Below are positions 8,571 through 20,700 of a stretch of 64,000 bases of DNA, piece by piece; the first letter of the stretch is position 1; each line of letters opens with the position of its first letter. The notes beneath the pieces were generated by a model, which saw only the letters and a program-made list of their open reading frames with translations, did no database searches and was not told the DNA's origin. The translations under genes and the position numbers were made by a program. Source of the DNA: Ahaetulla prasina (Eukaryota > Chordata > Lepidosauria > Squamata > Colubridae); contig NC_080543.1 of assembly GCF_028640845.1 (NCBI RefSeq), forward strand, positions 1,620,667-1,684,666. Reading direction: 5' to 3'.

Positions 8571-11500
8571 ATGGCAAATAAATTTTTGACATGGAATGCT
8601 AATGGTTTAAATTCAGCACAGAAAAGAAGAAAAATATTCCATTATTTGAAACAATTTAAAAATAATATGATATGTTTGCAAGAGACACATATAAAATTAT
8701 CGGATCAGAAATATTTGATTAATACGAAATTAGGTAAACATTTTGTTTCTTCTGCTCCGAATAAGAAAAATGGTATAGTTATATATTTGAAGAAAAATAT
8801 ATCAGCTAAATTAATTGAAACGGACATTCAAGGAAGATATATTGCTATTGAATTGATTTTAGAAGGAAAAAAGACACTTGTGATTGGCATATATGCACCT
8901 AATCAACAACAAGAAAATTTTTATAAACTGTTACATGAAAAATTGACTCTTTGGGACTATAAAACATTTATTATATTAGGGGATTGGAATTGTGTAATGG
9001 ATATTAGAAAAGATAAAAGAACTCTTTCTAAGAAAATTCCTATGCATGCAAAACTGCCTAAATCTTTTTTTGATTTGATGGAAGATTTTGAGTTGAAAGA
9101 TATATGGAGAAGGCAGAATTTTGATGATAGAGACTATACTTATTTTTCGGATAGGCATCAATCTTTTTCACGTATTGATTTTATATTAATTACCAATGAC
9201 TTGCTTTCTAGAGTTAGGAAAACAAAGATATTTCCAAGGTGTTTAACTGATCATAGTCCGGTATGGATGGAGTTGCAATATGAAGGTGGAAGATGATCAT
9301 GGAGAATAAATGAAAATTTGTTTAGATATGAGGATAATGTAAATCAATGTAAAAAACAAATGAAAGAATTTTTTGATTATAATTTGGGTAAGGGAACTTC
9401 GATAGAAATGGTGTGGGACGCTAGCAAGGCCTTTATGAGAGGAAATTTGATATATATTAATAGTAGACAGAGGAGAAAATTACAAAAACAGCGTAGGGAT
9501 TTAGAAGAGGAAATTCAGAGGAAACAACAATTATTGGTATATAATCCACATGATTTAAAAACTATTGAGGCGATAAAGATATTACAGAGTCAATTTAATA
9601 AGTTAATGGCAGATCAGGTGGCAACCAATATACAATATGCTAAACATAATACTTTTTGTAATGCCAATAAATCAGGGAGGAGGTTGGCTTATATGTTAAG
9701 GAAAAGGCAGAAAGCACGTACTATTGAAAGAATTGAATACAAGGGTAAAGTGCGATTTCAACAGGATAAAATTAAAAAAGCTTTCTTGGAATATTATACA
9801 AATTTATATGCCAGGGATACAATATTGAATATGGATATTGATAAATATTTGAAAGAATATAAGGTTAAAGGTTTAACTAATGAACAAAGGGAAGAGTTGA
9901 ATCGGCCTATAACTTCTGAGGAAATTATTTTGGTAATAAAGCAATTAAAAATAGGAAATCCCGGGCACAGATGGACTTACAGCAATATATTATAAAAAGT
10001 TACAGGATGAGATAGTTGGTCCACTTATGGAGTTATTTAATCAGATACTGATGGGAGGAGGAGTACCACCATCATGGAGGACTACTTTTATTTCATTGAT
10101 ACCAAAAGAGGATCAGGATTGTACTAAGCCTGGGAATTATAGACCGATTTCACTCTTGAATAATGATTATAAGATTTTTGCGAAAATAATGGCAAATAGG
10201 TTAATGGAAATTGTACAACAAAGGATTCATACTGACCAGTCTGGTTTTATAAAAGGGAGACAAATGAGGAATAACGTTAGGCAGATAGTGAATTTATTGG
10301 AATATTTGGAAAAGAAAAATCAGATTCCGGCAGCGTTTATATTCTTGGATGCAGAGAAAGCTTTTGATCGTTTGCATTGGGAATTTTTATTTAAATTAAC
10401 AGACAAAATGCAATTTGGAAATGGTTTTATACGAATAGTTAGGGCAATTTATGGAGAGCAAATAGCTCAGATAATAATTAATGGTAGTTTGACAGATAGT
10501 TTTAAAATTGCGAAAGGAACAAGGCAGGGGTGTCCTTTATCACCTTTATTGTTTATTTTGTCTTTGTTGGATAAGAGAGTTAAGGGAGATAGAGGGTATT
10601 AGAATTAGAAGACATGAATACAAAGTCAGAGCATTTGCAGATGATTTGGTTGTTATGTTGACTCAGCCTATAAATTCGAGTGTATATTTGTTGGAAGTAA
10701 TTAATCAATATGGAAGGGTCTCAGGGTTTAAAGTGAATCAAAATAAAACAAAAGTATTAACCAAAAATATGATTAAGAACCAGAAAGAAAAACTAGAGGA
10801 AATAACAGGATTTGAAATTGTAAAAAAGGTTAATATTTAGGAGTCTTTCTTACTTCATCAAATGTAAAATTGTATAAGAATAATTATGATGTGTTATGGA
10901 AAAAGATTCAGAAGGAAATGAATACTTGGAAAAAATTACAATTATCTTTGTTGGGGAGAATAGCAGCTATAAAAATGAATGTTTTGCCTAAATTCTTGTT
11001 CTTGTTTCAGATGATACCAATAATTAAGAAAGACAAAAATTTGGAAGAATGGCAGATTGGAATTAATAAATTTATATGGGAAGGGAAAAAAGTGAGAGTC
11101 AAAATGAAAATAATGCAAGATACACGGGAAAGAGGAGGATTAAAAATGCCTAATTTAAAACTGTATTATGAAGCAGTTGTTCTTTCGGTAATAAGTGATT
11201 GGTTTAATTTGACGGAGGAAAGGATTTTGAATATAGAAGGTTATGATTTATTATATGGTTGGCATGCATATTTATTGTATGATAAGAAAGTAGATAAAGC
11301 TTTTAAGAATCATGTGTTGAGAATTTCTCTTCTGCGTGTCTGGAAAAAATATTATAAGTTAAATTATAAAATTCCTATATGGGCAAGTCCTCAGCACGCA
11401 GTAGAGAATATAAATATAGAACAGGAACAAGAAATGATTACTTATAAAGATCTTTCATACAATGAGAGGGGAAATCTACAACTAAAATCTTTGGATACAT

Positions 11501-12300
11501 TAAAAGAAGAAGGGAGGAATTATACTTGGTTTCAATATGGACAGTTAAAGGCTAGATGGAAAGAAGATCAGAAAATTGGTATTATTCAAAATGAAGAAAA
11601 TTTGGTTAAACAAATTAGAAATCAAACCCAGGGGCATATAAAGAGATTGTATACTGTGTTGATAGAAATAGATTCTGAAAGAGATTTAATAAAGGATTGT
11701 ATGATAAAATGGGCACAGAATATTCAAGAACCAATAATGTTGGAAACATGGGAAAAAATTTGGCTTAGAAGCGTTAAATTTACGCAAGCGCAGAATTTAA
11801 GGGAAAATTTTTATAAGATGTTTTATAAATGGCATTTAGATCCTAAGAAATTATCATGTATGTATCCAGATATGCAAGCGAAATGTTGGAGATGTAATTG
11901 TGATGATGCTACATATTTTCATGTATGGTGGACTTGTAAGAAAATTAAGTCTTTCTGGATAAGAATCTGGTGGATTATGCAGAATGTTCTGAAGAAGATA
12001 AAGTTCCTACCGCAATTTTTTCTTTTGGGAATAACAACTGACTGTACAGTGATTGAGACTAAGTTGATTTTGAACTTAATAACAGCAGCAAGACTGTTGA
12101 TTGGACAATATTGGAAGAAAAAAGAATTACTCACAATAGAAGAATGGATATTGAAAGTTTCCAATTTGGCTGAGATGGCTAAAATTTCAGCCTTCTTGAA
12201 AGACAGTACTCAAGAAAAATATTTAAATGAATGGAAGAATTGGATTGATTATATTCAAAATAGATATCAGATTAAGAAATTTCGGATTGCCTTTGAATGA
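8571..12300 (+). pseudogene. L1 ORF2 (endonuclease and reverse transcriptase), lightly damaged
   Basis: About 1,240 codons. The endonuclease at 8571-9290 shows TWNANGLNS, LQETHI, GIYAPN, GDWNCVMD, RIDFILIT and LTDHSPVW, the full set of AP-endonuclease motifs. The RT at about 9960-10900 shows NYRPISLLN, FLDAEKAFDRLHW, GTRQGCPLSPLLF and FADDLVVML. A C-terminal cysteine cluster, CWRCNCDDATYFHVWWTC, lies near 11886-11939. Damage consists of an in-frame TGA at 9294-9296 and frame changes near 9955-9968, 10560 and 10830. ORF2p normally nicks DNA and primes cDNA synthesis in cis. So few lesions imply a young copy; some could be sequencing indels. Confidence 0.88.
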
Positions 12301-12424
12301 AGGATGATGTTTTTGATTTTAAAGGAAGAAGTCAGGTTACGTGAGAGAGAAGGATTATAATTGTGTTATAGATTTTAAAAATTTAATGTATGACTGTTTG
12401 TTTAATGAACTATATCTTGTGTTT

Positions 12425-12490
12425 GCTCCGGGAAGTCGGGGGGGGAGGGGGGTTTTGGAGGGAGGGGGGAAGGTGGGGGAGGGGAAAAAA
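12425..12490 (+). other. G-rich purine tract in the L1 3'UTR
   Basis: G runs of six to nine lie between the ORF2 stop and the poly(A). The duplicated L1 end has the same tract with shorter runs (about 14445-14495). It is a candidate quadruplex and a site where run-length errors are expected. Confidence 0.6.
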
Positions 12491-12569
12491 TTTAATTGTT
12501 GTTGTAAAACTTTTTCAATTAAAATAAAAAATAAAAAATAAATAAAACTTTTTTATTAAAAAAAAAAAA

Positions 12570-12815
12570 GCTCCTCTGACGATCCCAGCTAAGTTGTCTG
12601 ATGGTCAGAGGCTTTTTAAAAATTTTAAAAACATTTTTTTGGCTGAAGAAAAAATGCTGTTAAAAGTAAAAAAAGAAAAAAAAAACCTCTGATGATCGCG
12701 CGGCTCAGCTGGGCATGGGGGGGGGCAGGGCTTTTTGCTACGGGTTCTCCGATTCACCCGCCGCCATTGCTACCAGATCGGGTGATCCGGTCTGAACAGG
12801 GAGCATTTTGCCCCT
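12570..12815 (-). mobile_element. hAT-like MITE remnant after the L1 poly(A), first copy
   Basis: Read on the minus strand it starts CAGGGGCAAAATGC and continues with the body of the MITE seen complete at 33486-33944, including GGCGGGTGAATC and the AGCAAAAA segment. The other terminus is absent: the copy stops at the L1 poly(A). No target duplication can be assigned. Confidence 0.72.
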
Positions 12816-13809
12816 GGCCTGGCCCCTTCTTGCACCAAGAGTTTTGGGAGCTGAATGCTGACCTGGCTGTCCCAAAGGTGCTTTTCCAAAACGCAACTGG
12901 ACTTTTGTTCTTTTCTTGAAGAGAAGAATCTTGAGTTCTGGAAAAGCACCTTGGGAGAACCACGACCTGGATGACCCAGAATCTCCATAGACATTTAGCT
13001 ATGCCCAGCTGGCTGGACTGTCCCTACCTTCCCGTCCTCCAATCTCCATTAATACTTTAATTTCACCGGGGTGTGTGTGTGTGTCCATTTTATTCTGTTG
13101 GTGCTGTTAGGTTTCTGTAGGCCGTCGGAGTTTTGTGCTGTTAATAAATGAAGTGAATCGCATTGATCCAGGAAGACTTTGCACAAACAAGGCGGAAGGC
13201 TGACTGCTTAATACTGTGAGTGGAATCATATGGGGGAAAAGCACATGCAAAATTGAAGGGATTCAGGAATTACACCCAGGAAAACAAGGTGTGATGTTTG
13301 ACATCTTGATGGATAAGCGCACAGGCTTGTGGTGACTGTAAAGGTGCATTAGTTGCAAACAAGACATTTCTACATAGGCAGTGCCCTGTTTTGGCTAAGT
13401 ATCTGGTATGCAGTAAAGTTTAAATTTCTGATACAAACAGGAATTTGGATCTGAAGATAATTGTAAAGAAAAGTTGTGGTTAACAGAAAGAGAAGGTGTC
13501 CTCCCATATGATACATCAACAATTAAAATTCACAAGTAGATGAATTTGTGCACTTTATTCATTAAAAGGGGAGATGGTGAAATGTGCCATGTGTTCTGTT
13601 GTGAAGCATTGTGAGAAGCAAAAGGGCTGCAGTTAACCACTGAATGCTGTGGATTTTGGGCTGCTAACATGTCTGCGCTGCTCAAGGAGGGGATGGACGG
13701 CATTGAGGTCGACGTGACTCGCTTCTGGCTGAGAGTGAATGAGGATTAAATCCCAAAACAAACACTGGGAGGACTGAGGAAGCCTTGGCTGCACTAGACA
13801 GCAGAACAG

Positions 13810-14080
13810 ACTCCTAGAGCTGGAAGGCACCTTGGAGGTCATCTAGTCCAACAGCCTGCTCAAACAGGACTCCCTGTACCATTTTGGACGATTGTCCAGT
13901 CTCTTCTTAAAACCTCCAGGGTTGGAGCAGCCACAACTTCTGGAGGGAAACCATTCCACTGACCAACAGAAATTTCTCCTTAATTCTAAATTGGTTTTCC
14001 TTTAGTTTCCATCCGTTGCTTCTTGTCCTGCCCTCAGGGGAACACTGCAGCTGAGCCCCCTTTATTATTAAATTATATCT
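13810..14080 (-). mobile_element. CR1 LINE 3' fragment, first copy
   Basis: AGAGCTGGAAGGCACCTTGG and TCATCTAGTCCAACAGCCTG are the antisense form of the CR1 3' end. The segment extends through ATCCGTTGCTTCTTGTCCTG. It is a 5'-truncated CR1, the usual state in reptiles, and recurs in unit 2 of the duplication. Confidence 0.82.
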
Positions 14081-14121
14081 AATCTACATCTTTCATCCAC
14101 CCAGAAAAAACTGTATGATTG

Positions 14122-14576
14122 GACAATATTGGAAGAAAAAGAATTACCCACAATAGAAGAATGGATATTGAAAGTTTCCAATTTGGCTGAGATGGCTAAA
14201 ATTTCAGCCTTCTTGAAAGACAGTACTCAAGAAAAATATTTAAATGAATGGAAGAATTGGATTGATTATATTCAAAATAGATATCAGATTAAGAAATTTC
14301 GGATTGCCTTTGAATGAAGGATGATGTTTTTGATTTTAAAGGAAGAAGTCAGGTTACGTGAGAGAGAAGGATTATAATTGTGTTATAGATTTTAAAAATT
14401 TAATGTATGACTGTTTGTTTAATGAACTATATCTTGTGTTTGCTCCGGGAAGTCGGGGAGGGGTTTTGGAGGGAGGGGAAGGTGGGGAGGGGAAAAAATT
14501 TAATTGTTGTTGTAAAACTTTTTCAATTAAAATAAAAAATAAAAAATAAATAAAACTTTTTTATTAAAAAAAAAAA
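14122..14576 (+). pseudogene. Duplicated L1 ORF2 C-terminus and 3'UTR
   Basis: The last about 60 codons of ORF2 (ending KKFRIAFE), the 3'UTR and the poly(A) are repeated from 12104-12569. It arose by the tandem duplication, not by retrotransposition, because its left edge is the duplication junction. Confidence 0.88.
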
Positions 14577-14811
14577 GCTCCTCTGACGATCCCAGCTAAG
14601 TTGTCTGATGGTCAGAGGCTTTTTAAAAATTATAAAAACATTTTTTTGGCTGAAGAAAAAATGCTGTTAAAAGTAAAAAAAGAAAAAAACCTCTGATGAT
14701 CGCGGCTCAGCTGGGCATGGGGGCAGGGCTTTTTGCTACGGGTTCTCCGATTCACCCGCCATTGCTACCAGATCGGGTGATCCGGTCTGAACAGGGAGCA
14801 TTTTGCCCCTG
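14577..14811 (-). mobile_element. hAT-like MITE remnant, second copy
   Basis: Duplicate of 12570-12815, differing by lost GCG and CCG triplets and shorter G runs. Confidence 0.7.
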
Positions 14812-15805
14812 TCCAGGCCCCTTCTTGCACCAAGAGTTTTGGGAGCTGAATGCTGACCTGGCTGTCCCAAAGGTGCTTTTCCAAAACGCAACTGGACTTT
14901 TGTTCTTTTCTTGAAGAGAAGAATCTTGAGTTCTGGAAAAGCACCTTGGGAGAACCACGACCTGGATGACCCAGAATCTCCATAGACATTTAGCTATGCC
15001 CAGCTGGCTGGACTGTCCCTACCTTCCCGTCCTCCAATCTCCATTAATACTTTAATTTCACCCGGGTGTGTGTGTGGGTCCAGTTTATTCTGTTGGTGCT
15101 GTTAGGTTTCTGTAGGCCGTCGGAGTTTTGTGCTGTTAATAAATGAAGTGAATCGCATTGATCCAGGAAGACTTTGCACAAACAAGGCGGAAGGCTGACT
15201 GCTTAATACTGTGAGTGGAATCATATGGGGGAAAAGCACATGCAAAATTGAAGGGATTCAGGAATTACACCCAGGAAAACAAGGTGTGATGTTTGACATC
15301 TTGATGGATAAGCGCACAGGCTTGTGGTGACTGTAAAGGTGCATTAGTTGCAAACAAGACATTTCTACATAGGCAGTGCCCTGTTTTGGCTAAGTATCTG
15401 GTATGCAGTAAAGTTTAAATTTCTGATACAAACAGGAATTTGGATCTGAAGATAATTGTAAAGAAAAGTTGTGGTTAACAGAAAAGAGAAGGTGTCCTCC
15501 CATATGATACATCAACAATTAAAATTCACAAGTAGATGAATTTGTGCACTTTATTCATTAAAAGGGGAGATGGTGAAATGTGCCATGTGTTCTGTTGTGA
15601 AGCATTGTGAGAAGCAAAAGGGCTGCAGTTAACCACTGAATGCTGTGGATTTTGGGCTGCTAACATGTCTGCGCTGCTCAAGGAGGGGATGGACGGCATT
15701 GAGGTCGACGTGACTCGCTTCTGGCTGAGAGTGAATGAGGATTAAATCCCAAAACAAACACTGGGAGGACTGAGGAAGCCTTGGCTGCACTAGACAGCAG
15801 AACAG

Positions 15806-16075
15806 ACTCCTAGAGCTGGAAGGCACCTTGGAGGTCATCTAGTCCAACAGCCTGCTCAAACAGGACTCCCTGTACCATTTTGGACGATTGTCCAGTCTCT
15901 TCTTAAAACCTCCAGGGTTGGAGCAGCCACAACTTCTGGAGGGAAACCATTCCACTGACCAACAGAAATTTCTCCTTAATTCTAAATTGGTTTTCCTTTA
16001 GTTTCCATCCGTTGCTTCTTGTCCTGCCCTCAGGGGAACACTGCAGCTGAGCCCCCTTTTTATTATTAAATTATA
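15806..16075 (-). mobile_element. CR1 LINE 3' fragment, second copy
   Basis: Duplicate of 13810-14080, nearly identical, inside unit 2 of the tandem duplication. Confidence 0.8.
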
Positions 16076-16120
16076 TCTAATCTACATCTTTCATCCACCC
16101 AGAAAAAAACTGTATGATTG

Positions 16121-17040
16121 AGACACAACATTCCTAGAAAGCAGCCGGTGACCTTATGATTAATAATCCACTTTTCACCCCATTCCTAATTGGCTGAAGA
16201 AATAAAATTATAGACGTGGACTAAGTATGCCAGAATAGAAGTAAAATTCTTCACTTAGGAAAGACAAACCCAGGAGCTCAGAAGAGAGATGTGGGGCTCT
16301 GTCCTGATCCTAGAGGATGAAGAGTTACAGGGTTGTTGGCTGCATTCAGTGTGTGAGGCTGCAAAGGGGGACCAGAAGTGAAATGGCTATTTTGCTTTCA
16401 CACACAGAGAGTCCTGGATCTGCCCTGGGAGATTTTAGTGTTTATGATGCTAGGCCCACATTTGCGGGAGCAGTTGGTCCAAGGGATGAGGAGAAATGAT
16501 GGGGCCTGTGCCCTAGACATGCCAGCTGCAGCCTGTCAAGATCCCCGCATCCCAATTCCTGCTTGCTGCTGCTTGTCCCAGATCCCTGGCCTGGGACAGC
16601 GCTCGCCAACTCTCTCTTCCTTAGCCCGAATCAACCAAGCTCCACCAGCCCCTTTGGATGGGACTGGCCTTGACCTGTCCTCCTTGGGCTGTGCCCCAGG
16701 AAGCACAGCGGAGCAGGACCTCAGCCTGGTGCCTGCAGAGGCAGCCCAGGGCAGACTTTGGCTCCTGTTGCAGCCGCAGCACACAGCCGGCTCAGGCTCT
16801 GGCTCCGGCAGCCATGGCCGGCAATTCCCACTATAAAAACCACCTTAAGTGAAGAGGGGAACTCAATGCGTAACTGGAGAACTGCCCCTCCTCCCTGGCA
16901 GTTGGGAGTCGGCTCTGACAGCAGCATCTTTGCCCACCAGGGGGGCACCAGATGGCAGAGCTGCCTGCCCTTTGCTAGGTCGCCCCCCCCCCCGTGCCAT
17001 CCTCTGCTTTGGCCAAGGCAAGCCCCGGGCTTCGTAAAGA
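16121..17040. other. Non-coding flank, no gene recognised
   Basis: GC-rich unique sequence between the duplication and the probable ARFIP2 3' end. Open frames of up to 152 codons exist but have low complexity, no family motifs and no splice support. In human the next gene beyond ARFIP2 is TRIM3; nothing like it is visible here. Confidence 0.5.
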
Positions 17041-17064
17041 GATTTCTGCAGCCATTTGGTACCG

Positions 17065-17070
17065 TTTATT
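17065..17070 (-). terminator. Probable ARFIP2 polyadenylation signal
   Basis: The minus strand reads AATAAA here, about 675 bp past the stop codon. A second AATAAA lies nearer the stop at 17485-17490. Which one is used cannot be told from sequence. Confidence 0.5.
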
Positions 17071-17743
17071 GGGGAATCTTTACAGATGTGGGGGCCGGAG
17101 TGTCGGTCGGGGGCCGGCTGGGTGGAAGGCCGGAGTTCACCACCCACAGCCCCCACCGGGAACACAATATGGGACACTGGCCATGATGAACGCACACACC
17201 ACACACACACGCACGCACCCTCCCTAGAGGCTGGAGCCGGGAAGTGTTTGGTCCCTGGCCCCCAAAACGGGGGGCCAATATCATCTTGGGCTCTTCACCC
17301 CCAGAGCAGCCCCCGCAGGTCCAATGCCACCAACCCATAGCTGCTTTCCTTGAAGGTGTGGGGCAGGATCTCCAGGCTGAGGGATGAACAGGCCGAGGGA
17401 TGGAGGGCCAAGGCCGGTGATGGCCAGCCAGGAGATGGAGAGAGTGGCTGGGATCAGATTGGGCCTGACTCCCAGAAGAGACCCTTTATTGGGAGCAGAT
17501 GGGGACACCCTTCCCCCCACCCTCAGAGTAAGAAAGTGCTTGTAGCTTCCTGGCATTGTGGAGGGACAGGGAGGTGGGCTCGGCTGCCCCAGCTCTTCCC
17601 CCCCCCAGCCCCGCGAAATGGGAAGGGACTTAACCCAGCCCCTGAAGGGCACGAGAGAGGAGAGGGCCCCACGGCAGGGCCCTCCCTCCAAGTCCAAGTC
17701 CGTGAAGGGCAGGAGGAGCATGGTGGGGGGGGAGGACCCCTGC

Positions 17744-20700
17744 TCACTGCTCCTCCAGCCAGGAGGGCTTGTCGGCCCCGGGGCTCTTGAGCTTGATGTT
17801 GAACTGTTTCAAGGTCTGCTCCAGCTGCTGCTGGTTGCCAGCGAAGTAAGCTGAGATGGCGTTGTGAAAGAGCAGGAGCTGCTTGTGCATCACCTTCACC
17901 TGGGGGTGGGGGTGGGGGGAATGGAAGTGCAAATCAGCGTCCATCTGGCACCAGTGCCCTTGGTCAAAGCTGCCCCTCCCTCCTCCGCCAGCCAGGCTCA
18001 CCTTGTTCTCTTCCAGGAACTTCAGCTTGACGGCCACGTCCGCCCGCAACTTCTCGTACTTGGCTCGATGGGCCTGGAAGTTGGCCTGGGCGGCATCCAA
18101 GCGACAGAGTGTGCTGGCATCCCGGGGCCCCAGGCTGAGCTCCTCCAGGTCTGTGCGGTAAGCGTCGTACTCCAGCCTGTACCGGGTGTGTGTGTGTGTG
18201 GAGGGTCAGAGGGGCCACGGCAGCCCTGCCCCGACCGACCCCCTTCCCCTAGGGAGGACCCACCTGGCCGTCTCGTACTGCTTGACGGTCATGAGGGTGT
18301 CCTCCATGGTTTTGTTGACAAGGGTGTTGATGCTGGAGACGAAGAAGTTGACAGCTCCCAGCAGGGTCTCTCCATTCTTGCACAACAGCTTCTGAGTCTC
18401 GGCGTTGTAGCCGAACTCTTCCTGCGAGAAGGAGGGCCAGAGGAGATGAAGGAAGCTCCACCCACCTGGGACCCTCACCACCCCTACCACGGAAGGGCAG
18501 CTGCACCTGCTCTGCCTCAAAGGGAGGGCTACCCCGTTTTAAGAGGGGGAGGAAGCTTTGACCTCCCTCTGGGTATTTTGGAGGGGAGGAAGCAGCCATC
18601 CTCCTCCTCCACCCAGAATTCTCTTTTAGCCAGCCCCCCCCCCAAACCCGCCTCGCATATCCACCCCAGCCATGCCCTTCCCCAGGCCTCATCTCCATGC
18701 TGGAAGCCTGGCTCTACCACTGCTGGGATAGACCACTGGGGGAGGGGGGGCAGAAGAGCCCACCAGCTGCCTCCTCCTCCTGGGAACAGCAGCTCCCTCC
18801 CCTCCCTGCAGCTGTCCTCACCCAAGGGTCCTGTGGGCTGCTCCTCTTTCACGGGCAGCCTTCCCAGAGCAAGTGTTCCCCTCCCAGAGTCGACACTTTC
18901 ACTTCTGCCACTGCCCACTGCCTGTCCCAGCAGGGTGAGTCAGCCTTCTGAAAGTCCACAGGCCAAGGGAAAGAAAGCCTGCCCACCAAGAGGGTGGGAG
19001 GTCTGCCAGGAGGAGGGTGGGAAAGGTGCGCTCACCTGGAGCTCCGGGGACTTCTGGCTGAGGTCCGAAAACGCGTCCGCCAGGGCATGCTGCGTCTGGA
19101 CAAGGCTGTAGAAGTGGTTGGTGAGGGCCCGTGCCAGGCCCAGCAGGGACTCGTACTTGCGCTTGGTGTCACGCAGCAGCTCGATCTGGGTCTCAAGCTC
19201 CAGGTCGACAGTCCGCGAGCCACGCCCAAAACGCTCTGACAGCAGCTGCTTGGTACACTGAGCGGGTGGGGAAGAGCAGAGAAGAGTTTGGCTTTTGGGA
19301 AAGGGTCTCTTGCAGGGGTGAAATGCTCTTGGTTTGGACAGGATTGCGCGATTTGGTAACGATGGGAACGAGTAGTTCGGAGAACCGGTAGCAAAAATCC
19401 CTGCCCCCCTCCACCGCCCACACCTTGCTGTTCCTCTTCTGTCCCTGAAGCTCTCGGTGATGATATAGCTGCAAACGGCCTTAAATGACTGCCGCGGCAT
19501 TTCAAAGGGCCGCACTACAGCTGATCAGCGCTGTAGGCAGCTAGTAGACTGGTGCCTCTATTTTTAAAGAAGGTAGACCAGTGTGCTCCCAAGTTTTCTA
19601 TACTTTATTATTTTTATTATTTATTATTATTGGCCATGACCATTCAGTCACCTGACCAAGCCATGCCCACCAATTAAGCCACGCCCACAGAACCTGTAGG
19701 GAAAATTTTTAGATTTCACCCTTGGTCTCTTGCCCTTATTTACCTGGTGACTCTGAGAAGAGCGTTCCCTGAAAGCCATCAGAATGGCCGGAAATCAACT
19801 TACAACAGGAACAAAATGGCCAAGACCTGAGGAAGGGCACTTTCTCTGGCATGGAAGGGGCCGGTGGGTGCAGGCGAGCTGCCTCAGAGGAAAGGGAGCT
19901 GCAGGAGAGGCACACCTGACAGTCCTCAGTAATGCAGGACAGCTGCCTGGGCAGACACCTTCTACCCAAAGTTTCCACAAGCATCCAGGGAAGCCGCTCA
20001 CATAGCCCCACATAGCCCAGGGGCTATGTGAGGATGTTTTTTGTAGATTTTAGCTCTGCCTTCAACACAATATTTCCACATAGACTACTGTCTAAACTTA
20101 TGGATCTTGGACTTTTTTATTCAATCTGCCTTTGGATTATGGATTTCCTGTCTGGCTGCTCTCAGAGGGTCAAATTAGGTAATCATCTCTTTCAGCCCTT
20201 ATTCTTAACACTGGTACACCACAGGGTTGCGTGTTGAGTCTCTTACTCTATATGCTTTATGTGCATGACTGCATTCCCACTCACGCTAGTAATACTATTA
20301 CTAAATTTGCAGATGATACCACAGTGGTGGGACTGATCTCCGCGGTGGTGGTGGATGAGTCTGCCTATCGAGAGGAGGTGGACCGGTTGCTTTTGTGGTG
20401 TGGAGACAATAACTTGGTCCTTAACACCATTAAGACCAAGAAGCTTATAGTGGACTATAGAAGGAACATATCAGACATCCAGCCCTTGCTTATCAATGGA
20501 GACTGAGTGGAAAAAGTGGCCGTTTTAAGTTTCTGGCCGTTAGCATAAAAAGAGGAGCTGACCTGGGACGCTCACCTTCAGCACTGGTCAAAAGGGCACA
20601 GCAAGATTATACTACCTGAGACTTCTCAGGAAACAACAACTGAATGGAAAACTGCTGGTGACCATGTACTACTGTACCACAGAGAGTATTTTAACTTACT

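Larger units (their letters stand above)
4689..8581 (+). pseudogene. L1 ORF1 (RNA-binding chaperone), split by insertion
   Basis: The coding parts are 4689-5260 and 8080-8581, separated by the nested element and one copy of its 15-bp target duplication. Joined, they keep frame and give about 357 codons, the usual size for vertebrate L1 ORF1p. The N-terminal half is a lysine/glutamate-rich coiled coil, followed by an RRM-like part (ALRIRGLQDR, YRVNSW, RDIVIYF) and a C-terminal domain (LKKHQIQYRWEVPIGL). ORF1p trimers coat L1 RNA. The start at 4689 (MAFK) is preferred over 4662 because the nested relative starts with the same MAFK. ORF1 ends TAA at 8579-8581, overlapping the ORF2 start by 11 bases. 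Confidence 0.85.
3815..12569 (+). mobile_element. L1 LINE, near full length, interrupted by a nested element
   Basis: An L1 retrotransposon on the plus strand, with a GC-rich 5' region (about 3900-4680), ORF1 (4689-5260 plus 8080-8581), ORF2 (8571-12300), a 3'UTR with a G-rich purine tract (about 12430-12485) and a poly(A) end at 12558-12569. A separate ORF1-only element sits at 5261-8064. The exact 5' end is not defined: I found no clear target duplication matching the sequence after the poly(A). Taking out the insert and one target-duplication copy restores an open ORF1. ORF2 carries one stop and three frame changes. Confidence 0.88.
12104..16120. repeat. Tandem segmental duplication, two units of about 2 kb
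   Basis: Unit 1 is 12104-14121 (2,018 bp) and unit 2 is 14122-16120 (1,999 bp). Each starts GACAATATTGG (inside L1 ORF2) and ends TGTATGATTG. The pre-duplication start is preceded by GATTG (12099-12103), and both unit ends carry GATTG, so the junction has 5-bp microhomology. Units differ mainly in homopolymer and purine-run lengths. Each contains the L1 3' end, a hAT-like remnant, about 1 kb of unique sequence and a CR1 3' piece. Confidence 0.9.

Noticed and set aside
16378..16836. 152-codon frame left of ARFIP2
   Set aside because: Low complexity, no motifs and no splice evidence; not TRIM3-like.
17350..19111. Plus-strand frames up to 415 codons over ARFIP2
   Set aside because: They are antisense shadows of the ARFIP2 BAR-domain exons and introns.
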